From an uncultured Lachnospiraceae bacterium (GTDB lineage: Bacteria > Bacillota > Clostridia > Lachnospirales > Lachnospiraceae), in assembly GCA_910578825.1 (NCBI GenBank), contig CAJTSB010000018.1, positions 18,140-65,237 on the forward strand: DNA of 47,098 nucleotides, written 5' to 3'. Positions 1 to 7,405 of this stretch are shown in pieces; positions within the stretch are counted from its first letter, which is position 1; the number at the start of each line of letters is the position of its first letter. Position numbers and translations under genes: made by a program. Under the pieces are notes generated by a model. It worked only from the letters and a program-made list of their open reading frames with translations. It did not search any database and was not told where the DNA came from.

Positions 1-155
1 ACAATATATTGATGGGAAAAATGTTATTGAAACGACATCTTGTATTAGGCGAAAAAAGCCTGAAAATAAGGCGAAAAATCCATTTGATTTTCTTCCCGGA
101 TATCATTATAATACTATTTATCGGAACCTTTTTTGAGGATTTCTGACGATAGAAA
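1..155. other. Upstream flank with two short open frames
   Basis: This is the left edge of the window. One forward frame is open from base 2 to a stop at 134-136 and could be the 3' end of a gene lying outside the window. Another runs from an ATG at 12 to a stop at 144-146 (44 codons) and reads as a basic stretch followed by a hydrophobic, membrane-like stretch (IRRKIHLIFF, then IIIILFIGTFF). The second vaguely resembles the start of a SpoIIM-like membrane protein, and spoIIM often precedes xerD in Firmicutes, but the match is from memory and weak. A good promoter lies inside both frames. I cannot decide whether either frame is translated. Confidence 0.25.
84..112 (+). promoter_or_regulatory. 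Sigma-A promoter upstream of the xerD-like gene
   Basis: A TTGATT -35 box (84-89) is separated by 17 bases from a perfect TATAAT -10 box (107-112). Transcription would start near 119, about 58 bases before the preferred start of the recombinase gene. The promoter still looks intact although the gene it serves looks decayed. Confidence 0.6.
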
Positions 156-176
156 ATGGTGATTGGGGTAGTTTTT

Positions 177-926
177 ATGACAGAAATGATACATAAGTTT
201 GTCTTTTATATGAAGGAAGTGCGTAAGACCTCGGAGAATACGACCGTCTCTTATGAACGGGATTTGAGGAAGATGAATCAGTATTTTGCCGAACAGGGAA
301 TTGTGCGTGCAAAACAGGTTACGGTTACGGCGTTGAATTCCTATATTCTGTATTTGGAGCGTGAGGGCAGAAAACCATCTACTATTTCCAGAAGCATTGC
401 CTCGTTGAAGGCTTTTTTTCAGTATTTACAGCAGGAAGGATATATCAGTTATAATCCTGCAGTAGATTTGAAAGCGCCTAAAGTGGAGCGCAAAGCGCCG
501 GTTGCGCTGTCGGAGGAAGACAGAAAGCGCCTGTTGCAGCAGGCGGGGGGGAATTCTCCCAAAGAATTGCGTGACAGAGCTATGCTGGAGCTGTTGTATG
601 CGACGGGAATCCAGGTATCGGAGTTGATTACGTTGAAAATGTCGGATATCAATATGCAGATGGAGCATGTAATGTGCGGCGATAGAAGGAAAGAGCGGAC
701 GATTCGGTTCAGTGCAGATGCAAAGCAGGCATTGGAAATCTATCTGGCGCAGGGGCGCAGCGCCCTGCTCTCAGGAGAGGACAGCATTTATCTGTTCACA
801 AATTGCTCCGGGCAGGTGATGAGCCGCCAGGGATTCTGGAAACTTGTAAAATCCTACGGTAAAAAAGCCGGAATCACCGGTGCGTTGACGTTACATACGC
901 TGCGACATTCGGCAGCAAAGTCCTGA
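177..926 (+). pseudogene. xerD: Truncated, probably inactive XerD-like tyrosine recombinase
   Basis: XerC/XerD recombinases resolve chromosome dimers at dif using a catalytic Arg-Lys-His-Arg-His-Tyr set. The N-terminal SAM-like core-binding domain (about residues 1-90) and most of the catalytic domain are present. The conserved ATG(L/I)RVSEL motif reads ATGIQVSEL, so the first catalytic Arg (residue 146) is Gln, one G-to-A change away from CGG. The HxLRH motif is intact (His240, Arg243). The frame stops just after it, at LRHSAAKS, about 40-50 residues early, so the last catalytic His/Trp and the nucleophilic Tyr are missing. No other frame before the neighbouring aroF restores them. I prefer the ATG at 177 because GGGG at 165-168 is well spaced; an ATG at 156 is also in frame. 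It is either a pseudogene or a DNA-binding remnant. An active Xer enzyme must be encoded elsewhere. Confidence 0.8.
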
Positions 927-985
927 CATGCATCGGTTGTTCCAGCCATTTTAGTGAAATCAATTCTGATAAACTGACAGGCGTC

Positions 986-2014
986 TCAGCTCATATCAGC
1001 AATATGATAGATTAAATCCTCCGATTCCTCCCAGCCCAGGCAGGGGTCGGTAATGGATTTTCCATAAATATGTTCGCCGACTTTCTGGCATCCCGGTTCA
1101 ATATAACTCTCAATCATCACACCTTTTACAAGCTTATGGATTTCAGGAGAAATCTTTCGGTTGTGCATGATTTCTTTGACAATACGAATCTGCTGCTCAT
1201 ACTGTTTGTTTGAGTTGGAATGGTTCGCATCAATAATAGCGGCAGGATTTTTTAAATCCATTTCGCCGTACATCTGAATCAGTCGTTCCAGATCTTCATA
1301 GTGATAATTGGGAATACAAACGCCGCGTTTGTTGACGGCGCCGCGCAGTACCACGTGGGTCAGCGGATTGCCGCTGGTGTCCGCCTCGTATCCGCGAAAT
1401 ACAAAGTGGTGAGGATGCTGTGCAGCGTATACCGAATTGAGCATAACCGAATAATCGCCGCTCGTGGGATTTTTCATACCCGCCGGTACGTCAAAACCGC
1501 TGACTGTAAGACGATGCTGCTGGTCTTCGACGGAACGTGCGCCGATTGCGACATAGGAGAGCAGGTCTTCCACGTAAGGCCAGTTTTCGGGGTAGAGCAT
1601 CTCGTCGGCGGAGGATAAGCCGCTCTCTTCCAGGGCGCGGATGTGCATTTTGCGCATGGCAATCAATCCGGCAACCATATCCGGACGTTTCTCCGGGTCG
1701 GGTTGGTGGGCAATCCCCTTGTAACCTTCCCCTGTCGTCCGCGGTTTGTTCGTGTAGATGCGCGGAACAAGGACGAGTTTTTCCGCCACTTTTTCCTGTA
1801 CCTTTTTCAGGCGGCTGATATAGTCGCAAACAGAATCTTCGTTATCTGCGGAACAGGGCCCGATGATGACCAGAAATTTACCGGAATCCCCGGTGATGAT
1901 ATCGCTTACCATCTGGTCGCGTTCTCTTTTCGTCTGTGTGGCGGTCTCAGAGAGACCGTATTCCTGTTTGATTTCTTCCGGACTTGGAAGTTTATTTATA
2001 AATTTGAAACTCAT
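986..2014 (-). CDS. aroF: 3-deoxy-7-phosphoheptulonate (DAHP) synthase, class I
   Basis: This enzyme condenses phosphoenolpyruvate with erythrose 4-phosphate, the first committed step of the shikimate pathway to aromatic amino acids. The 342-residue length and the motifs fit the AroF/G/H-type (class I-alpha) family: IGPCSADN at residues 51-58 with the metal-binding Cys, the PEP-site segment KPRTTGEGYKG at 90-100, and DANHSNSNKQYEQQ at 262-275. AAAGGAG lies at a normal distance before the ATG at 2014. It is the second gene of a minus-strand operon, 64 bases after aroE, and I see no separate promoter in that gap. It converges on the decayed xerD-like gene with 59 bases between them and no obvious terminator hairpin. 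Feedback specificity (Phe, Tyr or Trp) cannot be read from the sequence. Confidence 0.95.
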   Translation of the reverse strand: MSFKFINKLPSPEEIKQEYGLSETATQTKRERDQMVSDIITGDSGKFLVIIGPCSADNEDSVCDYISRLKKVQEKVAEKLVLVPRIYTNKPRTTGEGYKGIAHQPDPEKRPDMVAGLIAMRKMHIRALEESGLSSADEMLYPENWPYVEDLLSYVAIGARSVEDQQHRLTVSGFDVPAGMKNPTSGDYSVMLNSVYAAQHPHHFVFRGYEADTSGNPLTHVVLRGAVNKRGVCIPNYHYEDLERLIQMYGEMDLKNPAAIIDANHSNSNKQYEQQIRIVKEIMHNRKISPEIHKLVKGVMIESYIEPGCQKVGEHIYGKSITDPCLGWEESEDLIYHIADMS

Positions 2015-2078
2015 AATTCCTACTCCTTTATGTAGATATGTCGTATGGTTTTGCAGGTGATTCTTACAGGTATTGCAT

Positions 2079-2948
2079 CTATTGTGAAAAATATTTTTGT
2101 TTGATGATGTCTATCGGCATCTTCTGCCCGGTCCAGCATTCGAAAGCGGCGGCGCCTTGATAGAGCAGCATATACAGACCGTTGAAACAGGGACAATTCA
2201 TTTCTTTTGCCTGTTTCATCAGCAATGTTTCCCTGGGATTGTAGATGATATCGGATACAATCAGTCCTTCGCGCAACAGAGTCGAATCGGGGATGGGACT
2301 CTTTGCGATGTCCGGAGCCATGCCAAGGCTGGTAGCGTTTGTCAAAATGGCGCTTTTGGAAATGCTGTCTGCAAGAAGAGTTTTGTCTTCGATGTCCAGA
2401 AGGCGGATATTGCAACCCGTCTCTGACGCCACGCGCTGGCAGAAATCAATCGTCTTATCCCAGGAATGATTGCGGCGTTTGAACATATCAATAGAAGAAA
2501 CACCGTCCAAGGCGGCTTGTACGCAAATGGCGGTGGCAGCTCCCCCGGCGCCTAAAAGCGTCATTTTCTGTCCGATGATATTGTAACCGGCGTCCGATAC
2601 GGAGCGCATATATCCCACGCCGTCCGTTGTATGGCCGATCAAATGTCCGTCTTCGACGATGACCGTGTTGACGGCTCCGGCAAGCCTGGCGGCGGGGGTG
2701 AATTCGTCCAGATGGGGAAGGATATGTACTTTTAACGGCATGGTAAGGTTGAATCCGCAGATTCCGGCGGCTTTTAATCCCGTTACAGCATCCTTCAGGC
2801 ATTCCGGCGTCACGTCAAAGGCAAGGTACACATAATCGAGACCCAGCAGACGGAACGATTCGTTATGCATCTGCGGGGAAATGCTGTGCGATACCGGACT
2901 GCCCAGAAGCGCGGTCAGTTTCGTCTTTCCAGTAATTTCGTAATTCAT
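2079..2948 (-). CDS. aroE: Shikimate dehydrogenase
   Basis: AroE reduces 3-dehydroshikimate to shikimate with NADPH. The 289-residue protein has the substrate-binding start GSPVSHSISPQMHN (residues 16-29), the catalytic lysine in FNLTMPLK (Lys73), the catalytic aspartate in HTTDGVGY (Asp109), and the dinucleotide-binding turn LLGAGGAA (131-138). The MPLK and TTDG spellings differ from the commoner (I/M)PHK and NTDG but keep both catalytic residues. It leads the aroE-aroF operon, so two non-adjacent pathway steps are co-transcribed. Its promoter (2986-3014) is back to back with that of the nfnA operon. Confidence 0.93.
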   Translation of the reverse strand: MNYEITGKTKLTALLGSPVSHSISPQMHNESFRLLGLDYVYLAFDVTPECLKDAVTGLKAAGICGFNLTMPLKVHILPHLDEFTPAARLAGAVNTVIVEDGHLIGHTTDGVGYMRSVSDAGYNIIGQKMTLLGAGGAATAICVQAALDGVSSIDMFKRRNHSWDKTIDFCQRVASETGCNIRLLDIEDKTLLADSISKSAILTNATSLGMAPDIAKSPIPDSTLLREGLIVSDIIYNPRETLLMKQAKEMNCPCFNGLYMLLYQGAAAFECWTGQKMPIDIIKQKYFSQ

Positions 2949-2985
2949 AATCTACCTGATTTCTTCGTTATTTTATCTCTGCTAT

Positions 2986-3014
2986 ATCTTAAAGGATATC
3001 AGAATGGATGTCAA
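2986..3014 (-). promoter_or_regulatory. Promoter of the aroE-aroF operon
   Basis: Read on the minus strand, a consensus TTGACA -35 box (3014-3009) is followed after 17 bases by a TAAGAT -10 box (2991-2986). Transcription would start near 2979, giving a leader of about 30 bases before the aroE ATG. That is too short for a T-box or other large riboswitch. Confidence 0.7.
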
Positions 3015-3111
3015 TAAGTACCGCTTGCTCCGACCGTGGAATAGTGATGCAAAGTGGTTGTCAAAAACCATGATCGTCTGTGCATTCAGGGGAACTTTTT
3101 TCACAAAGTCA

Positions 3112-3140
3112 TTGAATTTTTCAGGGAAGTATATTAAAAT
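3112..3140 (+). promoter_or_regulatory. Promoter of the nfnA-nfnB-fprA operon
   Basis: TTGAAT (3112-3117) and TAAAAT (3135-3140) are separated by 17 bases. The predicted start near 3147 leaves a leader of about 44 bases before nfnA. It is divergent from the aroE promoter, about 100 bases apart, so one regulator could reach both. Confidence 0.55.
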
Positions 3141-3190
3141 AAGAACGTTACAGAAATTTATTAGAAGATAACTGAGACGGAGGTTCAAGT

Positions 3191-4078
3191 ATGTACCCAA
3201 TCGTAAAGAAGAAAAAGCTGGCGGATAAGATTTTTCTTATGGACGTCAAAGCGCCGCGCGTGGCAAAGTCCTGTCTGCCCGGACAGTTTGTAATCGTTAA
3301 AATGGATGAGGAGGGAGAACGTATTCCGCTTACCATCTGTGATTATGACAAAGAGGCAGGAACGATCACCATCGTATTCCAGACAGTTGGAGCATCCACA
3401 CAGAGGATGGAGAGTCTGGAAGAGGGAGATTCTTTTCAGGATTTTGTAGGACCGCTTGGCTGTGCCTCTGAACTGACAGAGCAGCCAATCGAGGAGCTGA
3501 AGAAGAAAAAGATCGTATTTATCGCGGGAGGCGTGGGAACGGCGCCGGTATATCCGCAGGTAAAATGGCTCCATGAAAACGGCGTGGACTGTGACGTGAT
3601 TATGGGTTCTAAGACGAAGAACCTGCTCATTTTAGTAGATGAGATGGAAAAGGTGGCTGGAAATCTATATGTGACGACCGATGACGGCAGCTACGGATTC
3701 CATGGAATGGGAACGAACCAGTTGGAAGAACTGGTGAATTCCGGAAATACATATGACCAATGCATTGCGATTGGACCAATGATTATGATGAAATTTGTCT
3801 GTCTCCTGACAAAGAAACTGAATATTCCAACGATCGTTTCCCTGAATCCGATTATGGTGGACGGTACAGGTATGTGTGGCGCCTGCCGTGTGACTGTAGG
3901 GGATGAGGTGAAATTTGCATGTGTGGACGGACCGGAGTTTGACGGGCATCTGGTGGATTTCGACCAGGCGATGAAACGTCAGCAGATGTATAAGACGGAA
4001 GAGGGAAGAAGTATGCTGAAACTTCAGGAGGGTGATACCCACCATGGCGGATGCGGACATTGCGGAGGTGACAGATAA
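3191..4078 (+). CDS. nfnA: NfnA: FAD/[2Fe-2S] small subunit of NADH-dependent ferredoxin:NADP oxidoreductase
   Basis: This 295-residue protein belongs to the sulfide/dihydroorotate dehydrogenase-like FAD/NAD-binding family. In the NfnAB complex the small subunit takes up NAD(H) and helps bifurcate electrons from NADPH to ferredoxin and NAD, or the reverse. Visible features are the flavin-binding RIPLTICDY (residues 44-52), the nucleotide-binding GGVGTAPVY (113-121), and a C-terminal iron-sulfur site with MCGACRV (Cys229, Cys232) and FACVDGPEF (Cys244). The last residues are His/Cys-rich (HHGGCGHCGG). The TAA stop shares one base with the nfnB start, pointing to translational coupling. Assignment to Nfn rather than to a stand-alone homologue rests on the adjacent large subunit. 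Confidence 0.9.
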   Translation: MYPIVKKKKLADKIFLMDVKAPRVAKSCLPGQFVIVKMDEEGERIPLTICDYDKEAGTITIVFQTVGASTQRMESLEEGDSFQDFVGPLGCASELTEQPIEELKKKKIVFIAGGVGTAPVYPQVKWLHENGVDCDVIMGSKTKNLLILVDEMEKVAGNLYVTTDDGSYGFHGMGTNQLEELVNSGNTYDQCIAIGPMIMMKFVCLLTKKLNIPTIVSLNPIMVDGTGMCGACRVTVGDEVKFACVDGPEFDGHLVDFDQAMKRQQMYKTEEGRSMLKLQEGDTHHGGCGHCGGDR

Positions 4079-5475
4079 TGGATGTAATGAAGAAAGTACC
4101 GGTAAGAGAACAGGAACCCGAGGTGCGCGCGAAGAATTTTGAGGAGGTGTGCCTTGGCTATAATAAAGAAGAGGCGATGGAGGAGGCAGAGCGTTGCCTG
4201 AACTGTAAAAATGCGCAGTGCGTCAAAGGCTGCCCCGTTTCGATTGATATTCCGGGATTTATTTCCCAGATTAAAGAGGGCAATTTTGAGGAGTCTTATC
4301 ACGTAATCAGCAAGGCGAGCGCACTTCCGGCAGTTTGTGGACGCGTGTGCCCGCAGGAGAGCCAGTGCGAAGGAAAATGTATCCGCGGCATCAAGGGAGA
4401 GCCGGTATCCATCGGCAAGCTGGAACGTTTTACCGCCGACTGGGCGAGAGAGAACGGTATCAAGCCTCAGGCTCCGGCGGAGAAGAAGAACCGCAAGGTT
4501 GCAGTGATTGGTTCTGGTCCGGCAGGTTTGACCTGTGCCGGGGATCTGGCAAAGATGGGGTATGACGTGACGATTTTTGAGGCATTGCACGAGCCGGGCG
4601 GCGTATTGATTTACGGTATTCCGGAATTCCGTCTGCCTAAGAGTGCAGTTGTGGCAAAAGAGATTGAAAATGTGAAGGCATTGGGCGTTAAGATTGAGAC
4701 AAACGTGGTAATCGGCAAAGCGGGAACGATTGATGAGCTGATGGAGGAAGAAGGATTTGAGGCTGTATTCATCGGTTCCGGCGCGGGTCTCCCGAGATTT
4801 ATGGGAATTCCGGGAGAGCAGGCCAACGGCGTATTCTCCGCCAATGAATTTCTGACGAGAAATAATCTGATGAAAGCATTCCAGAATGAGTACGATACGC
4901 CGATTATGAAGGGCAAAAAGGTTGCCGTGGTAGGCGGCGGAAACGTGGCGATGGATGCGGCAAGGACGGCTCTTCGTCTTGGCGCGGAAGTACATGTGGT
5001 ATATCGAAGAAGTGAATCGGAGCTTCCGGCAAGGGTGGAAGAAGTACACCATGCCAAAGAAGAGGGAATTATTTTCGACCTGTTGACGAACCCGACGGAG
5101 ATTCTTGTGGATGATAACGGCTGGGTCAAAGGTATGACCTGTATCCGTATGGAGCTGGGTGAGCCGGATGAGTCCGGCAGGAGACGTCCGGTAGAGGTTG
5201 CGGGTTCTGAATTTGATTTGGAGTTAGACACGGTGATTATGTCACTGGGAACTTCCCCCAATCCGTTGATTTCTTCTACCACAAAGGGACTGGATATCAA
5301 CCGCAGGAAGTGTATCGTGGCAGAGGAGGAAAACGGAGCGACCAGCAAACCGGGCGTATTTGCAGGCGGGGACGCAGTTACCGGGGCAGCAACCGTAATT
5401 CTTGCTATGGGTGCCGGAAAAGCCGCAGCGAAAGGGATTGACGAATACCTTTCTAACAAAGAAGGAGGAAATTAA
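4078..5475 (+). CDS. nfnB: NfnB: large subunit of NADH-dependent ferredoxin:NADP oxidoreductase (GltD-like)
   Basis: A 465-residue flavoprotein, often annotated as homotetrameric NADPH-dependent glutamate synthase (GltA/GltD-like). An N-terminal iron-sulfur domain carries Cys40, Cys43, Cys48 and Cys52 (CLNCKNAQCVKGC) and Cys87, Cys91, Cys97 and Cys101. An FAD-binding Rossmann fold follows (VIGSGPAGL, residues 143-151), then an NADPH-binding fold (VVGGGNVAMDAART). A C-terminal FAD motif reads GVFAGGDAVTG. No glutaminase or GltB partner is nearby, and nfnA precedes it directly, so electron bifurcation between NADPH, ferredoxin and NADH is the likelier role. The protein is cytoplasmic. Confidence 0.9.
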   Translation: MDVMKKVPVREQEPEVRAKNFEEVCLGYNKEEAMEEAERCLNCKNAQCVKGCPVSIDIPGFISQIKEGNFEESYHVISKASALPAVCGRVCPQESQCEGKCIRGIKGEPVSIGKLERFTADWARENGIKPQAPAEKKNRKVAVIGSGPAGLTCAGDLAKMGYDVTIFEALHEPGGVLIYGIPEFRLPKSAVVAKEIENVKALGVKIETNVVIGKAGTIDELMEEEGFEAVFIGSGAGLPRFMGIPGEQANGVFSANEFLTRNNLMKAFQNEYDTPIMKGKKVAVVGGGNVAMDAARTALRLGAEVHVVYRRSESELPARVEEVHHAKEEGIIFDLLTNPTEILVDDNGWVKGMTCIRMELGEPDESGRRRPVEVAGSEFDLELDTVIMSLGTSPNPLISSTTKGLDINRRKCIVAEEENGATSKPGVFAGGDAVTGAATVILAMGAGKAAAKGIDEYLSNKEGGN

Positions 5476-5477
5476 GA

Positions 5478-6644
5478 ATGAAGGACGTAACGATTACAGA
5501 TAGTATTAAATATATTGGAACGGATGATAAGGATATCGACCTGTTTGAGAGTCAGTATGTGGTGCCGAACGGCGTATCTTATAATTCTTATGTGATTCTG
5601 GACGAGAAGGTAGCAGTTATGGATACTGTGGACGCGCGAAGAGGCGCTGAATGGATCGAAAATCTGGAGCAGGAATTAGCCGGAAGAAAGGTGGACTATC
5701 TCGTTGTTTCCCATATGGAGCCGGATCATGCTGCCAACATTCAGAAACTTGCAGAGAAGTATCCGGAAATGATTGTCGTAGGCAACGCCAAGACTTTCCC
5801 CATGCTGGGACAGTTTTTTGACATTGACCTGTCCGAGCGTTCCCTGGTGGTAAAAGAGGGAGAGACCTTGAACCTGGGCAGCCATGAGCTGACGTTTGTG
5901 ATGGCGCCTATGGTACACTGGCCGGAGGTTATGGTTGCTTATGAGAGCTCCGAGAAAATCCTCTTTTCTGCAGATGGATTTGGTAAATTCGGCGCATTGG
6001 ATACGGAAGAGGACTGGGCGTGCGAGGCAAGACGTTATTACTTTAACATCGTCGGCAAATATGGCGCGCAGGTACAGGCTTTGTTAAAGAAGGCGGCAGG
6101 GCTGGATATTCAGATCATTTGCCCGCTGCATGGTCCGATCTTAAAAGAAAACTTGGAATATTATATTGGAAAATATCAGGTATGGAGCAGCTATGAGCCG
6201 GAAGATGAAGGAATTCTGATTGCTTACGCCTCCATCCATGGACATACGGCTAAGGCGGCTCAGAAGTTAAAAGAAATTCTGGAAGCAAAGGGTGCGAAAA
6301 AAGTTGCCATCACCGATTTATCCAGAGACGATATGGCGGAGGCAATCGAAGATGCATTCCGCTACGACAAGATGGTGCTTGCCGCTGCAACTTATGACGG
6401 CGGGATTTTCCCGTGCATGGAAGACTTTCTGCATCATTTGAAGAGCAAGACCTATCGTAAGCGTACGGTTGCCCTGATGGAAAACGGTTCCTGGGCTCCG
6501 ATAGCGGCAAAGAATATGCGCACGCTTTTGGAAGAGATGAAGGACATCACAGTTTGTGACAAGGTGGTAACGATCAAGTCTGCGATGAAAGAGTCTACCA
6601 TAGCGGATATGGAAGCGCTTGCAGATGAGTTGATTGCGAAATAA
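5478..6644 (+). CDS. fprA: Flavodiiron protein (FprA, A-type flavoprotein)
   Basis: Class A flavodiiron proteins reduce O2 to water, and in some cases NO to N2O, which protects anaerobes. The 388-residue protein has a metallo-beta-lactamase-like domain with the diiron ligand motif HMEPDHAAN (His79, Glu81, Asp83, His84), further ligands in MVHWPEVM and SADGFG, and a last histidine in CPLHGPI. A flavodoxin-like FMN domain begins near residue 249 (ILIAYASIHGHTAKAA). There is no fused rubredoxin or flavin reductase domain, so an external donor is needed. Its place two bases after nfnB suggests electrons reach it from the Nfn/ferredoxin pool. The start follows a GGAGG sequence that overlaps the nfnB stop. 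Confidence 0.95.
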   Translation: MKDVTITDSIKYIGTDDKDIDLFESQYVVPNGVSYNSYVILDEKVAVMDTVDARRGAEWIENLEQELAGRKVDYLVVSHMEPDHAANIQKLAEKYPEMIVVGNAKTFPMLGQFFDIDLSERSLVVKEGETLNLGSHELTFVMAPMVHWPEVMVAYESSEKILFSADGFGKFGALDTEEDWACEARRYYFNIVGKYGAQVQALLKKAAGLDIQIICPLHGPILKENLEYYIGKYQVWSSYEPEDEGILIAYASIHGHTAKAAQKLKEILEAKGAKKVAITDLSRDDMAEAIEDAFRYDKMVLAAATYDGGIFPCMEDFLHHLKSKTYRKRTVALMENGSWAPIAAKNMRTLLEEMKDITVCDKVVTIKSAMKESTIADMEALADELIAK

Positions 6645-6683
6645 ATCTGCTAAGAAACCAGAGTACATTATGACAAAGAATAT

Positions 6684-6719
6684 TTTTGGGGCATCTTTCA
6701 TCAGAAGGATGCCCCAAAA
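6684..6719. terminator. 12-bp hairpin after fprA, no U-tract
   Basis: TTTTGGGGCATC (6684-6695) pairs perfectly with GATGCCCCAAAA (6708-6719) across a 12-base loop. Neither strand has a run of T directly after the stem, so it is not a textbook intrinsic terminator. It may work as a weak terminator on the A/U pairs at its base, or as a 3' stabiliser of the nfnA-fprA message. Confidence 0.5.
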
Positions 6720-6723
6720 GCAT

Positions 6724-6752
6724 TTGCGCCGCAAACGGGCTGTTGTTATAAT
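6724..6752 (+). promoter_or_regulatory. Promoter of the ECF sigma operon
   Basis: TTGCGC (6724-6729), a 17-base spacer and a perfect TATAAT (6747-6752) form a housekeeping-type promoter about 105 bases before the sigma gene. A second TATAAT lies at 6816-6821 without a correctly spaced -35 box; it might belong to a promoter of another class, such as autoregulation by the ECF factor. Confidence 0.5.
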
Positions 6753-6862
6753 TATACAATTGAAAAAATGAAAAATAAAGATAAACTATTGAAGACAATT
6801 GCAGATTTGTTTCGTTATAATAAACAGACAGATAGAAAACGGTTCGCTAAACAGCAGGAAAC

Positions 6863-7405
6863 ATGCGAAAGACCGGAGAAAAGGGGGCGGATAGAATCGA
6901 TAAAGAAGAATATTTCAGTTATCTTCTGGATACTTATGAGCGGCTGGTATATTCCATCTGTTTTAAGATGACGGGAAATCAGTTCGATGCCGAAGATTTG
7001 ACACAGGAAACTTTTTTATCTATTTACAGGAATCTTGCCACCTTCCAGCGGGAATATGAAAAGGCATGGGTATGCAGGATTGCGACGAACAAAGGACTGG
7101 ATTTCCTGAAAAGTGCAAAGAGGCGTACGGAGCCCAAAGAAGATACGTATTTTGAAGAATTAAAGGATCAGAAGGCAAATCCCGAGGAGGCATACTTACA
7201 ACAGGAATCCAAAGAGTATGTGTACACTATCTGTCAGAGCCTGAAAAGTCCTTATAAGGAAGTTGCAGTAGAGCATTTCTACCGGGAGAAGAGTGCGAAA
7301 GAAATTGCAATGGAAACGGAAAAGGGAGTAAAAACAATTCAGACCCAGATTTATCGGGCCAAAGGAATGATTCGAAAAATAATGGAAGGGAGGGCAATTG
7401 GATGA
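6863..7405 (+). CDS. ECF-type RNA polymerase sigma factor
   Basis: A 180-residue sigma-70 family factor containing only regions 2 and 4, as in extracytoplasmic-function sigma factors. Region 2 includes YSICFKMTGNQFDAEDLTQE (about residues 32-51), and the -10 recognition part ends at WVCRIATNKGLDFLK. Region 4 is a helix-turn-helix (YKEVAVEHFYREKSAKEIA, then GVKTIQTQIYRAKGMIRK). The ribosome binding site before ATG 6863 is weak. The stop overlaps the next start as ATGA, and the next product is a zinc-finger anti-sigma-like membrane protein, so the two should form a regulatory pair. Target promoters are unknown. Confidence 0.9.
   Translation: MRKTGEKGADRIDKEEYFSYLLDTYERLVYSICFKMTGNQFDAEDLTQETFLSIYRNLATFQREYEKAWVCRIATNKGLDFLKSAKRRTEPKEDTYFEELKDQKANPEEAYLQQESKEYVYTICQSLKSPYKEVAVEHFYREKSAKEIAMETEKGVKTIQTQIYRAKGMIRKIMEGRAIG

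Noticed and set aside
33..100. Repeated AGGCGAAAAA motif near the left edge as a possible CRISPR or direct repeat array
   Set aside because: Only two short A-rich copies about 25 bases apart with no spacer regularity.
927..985. Missing C-terminus of the xerD-like gene in another frame
   Set aside because: Translation of the other frames up to aroF shows no Xer-like GH or Tyr motif, so a simple frameshift does not explain the truncation.
2982..3200. 72-codon reverse frame in the aroE-nfnA gap
   Set aside because: It spans both divergent promoters and lacks a ribosome binding site.
4024..5052. 342-codon reverse frame opposite nfnA/nfnB
   Set aside because: Its composition is typical of antisense translation, and the forward frame carries all Nfn motifs.
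6768..6971. 67-codon forward frame between the sigma promoter and the sigma gene
   Set aside because: It has no ribosome binding site and overlaps the sigma gene in another frame; the sequence has no recognisable protein character.
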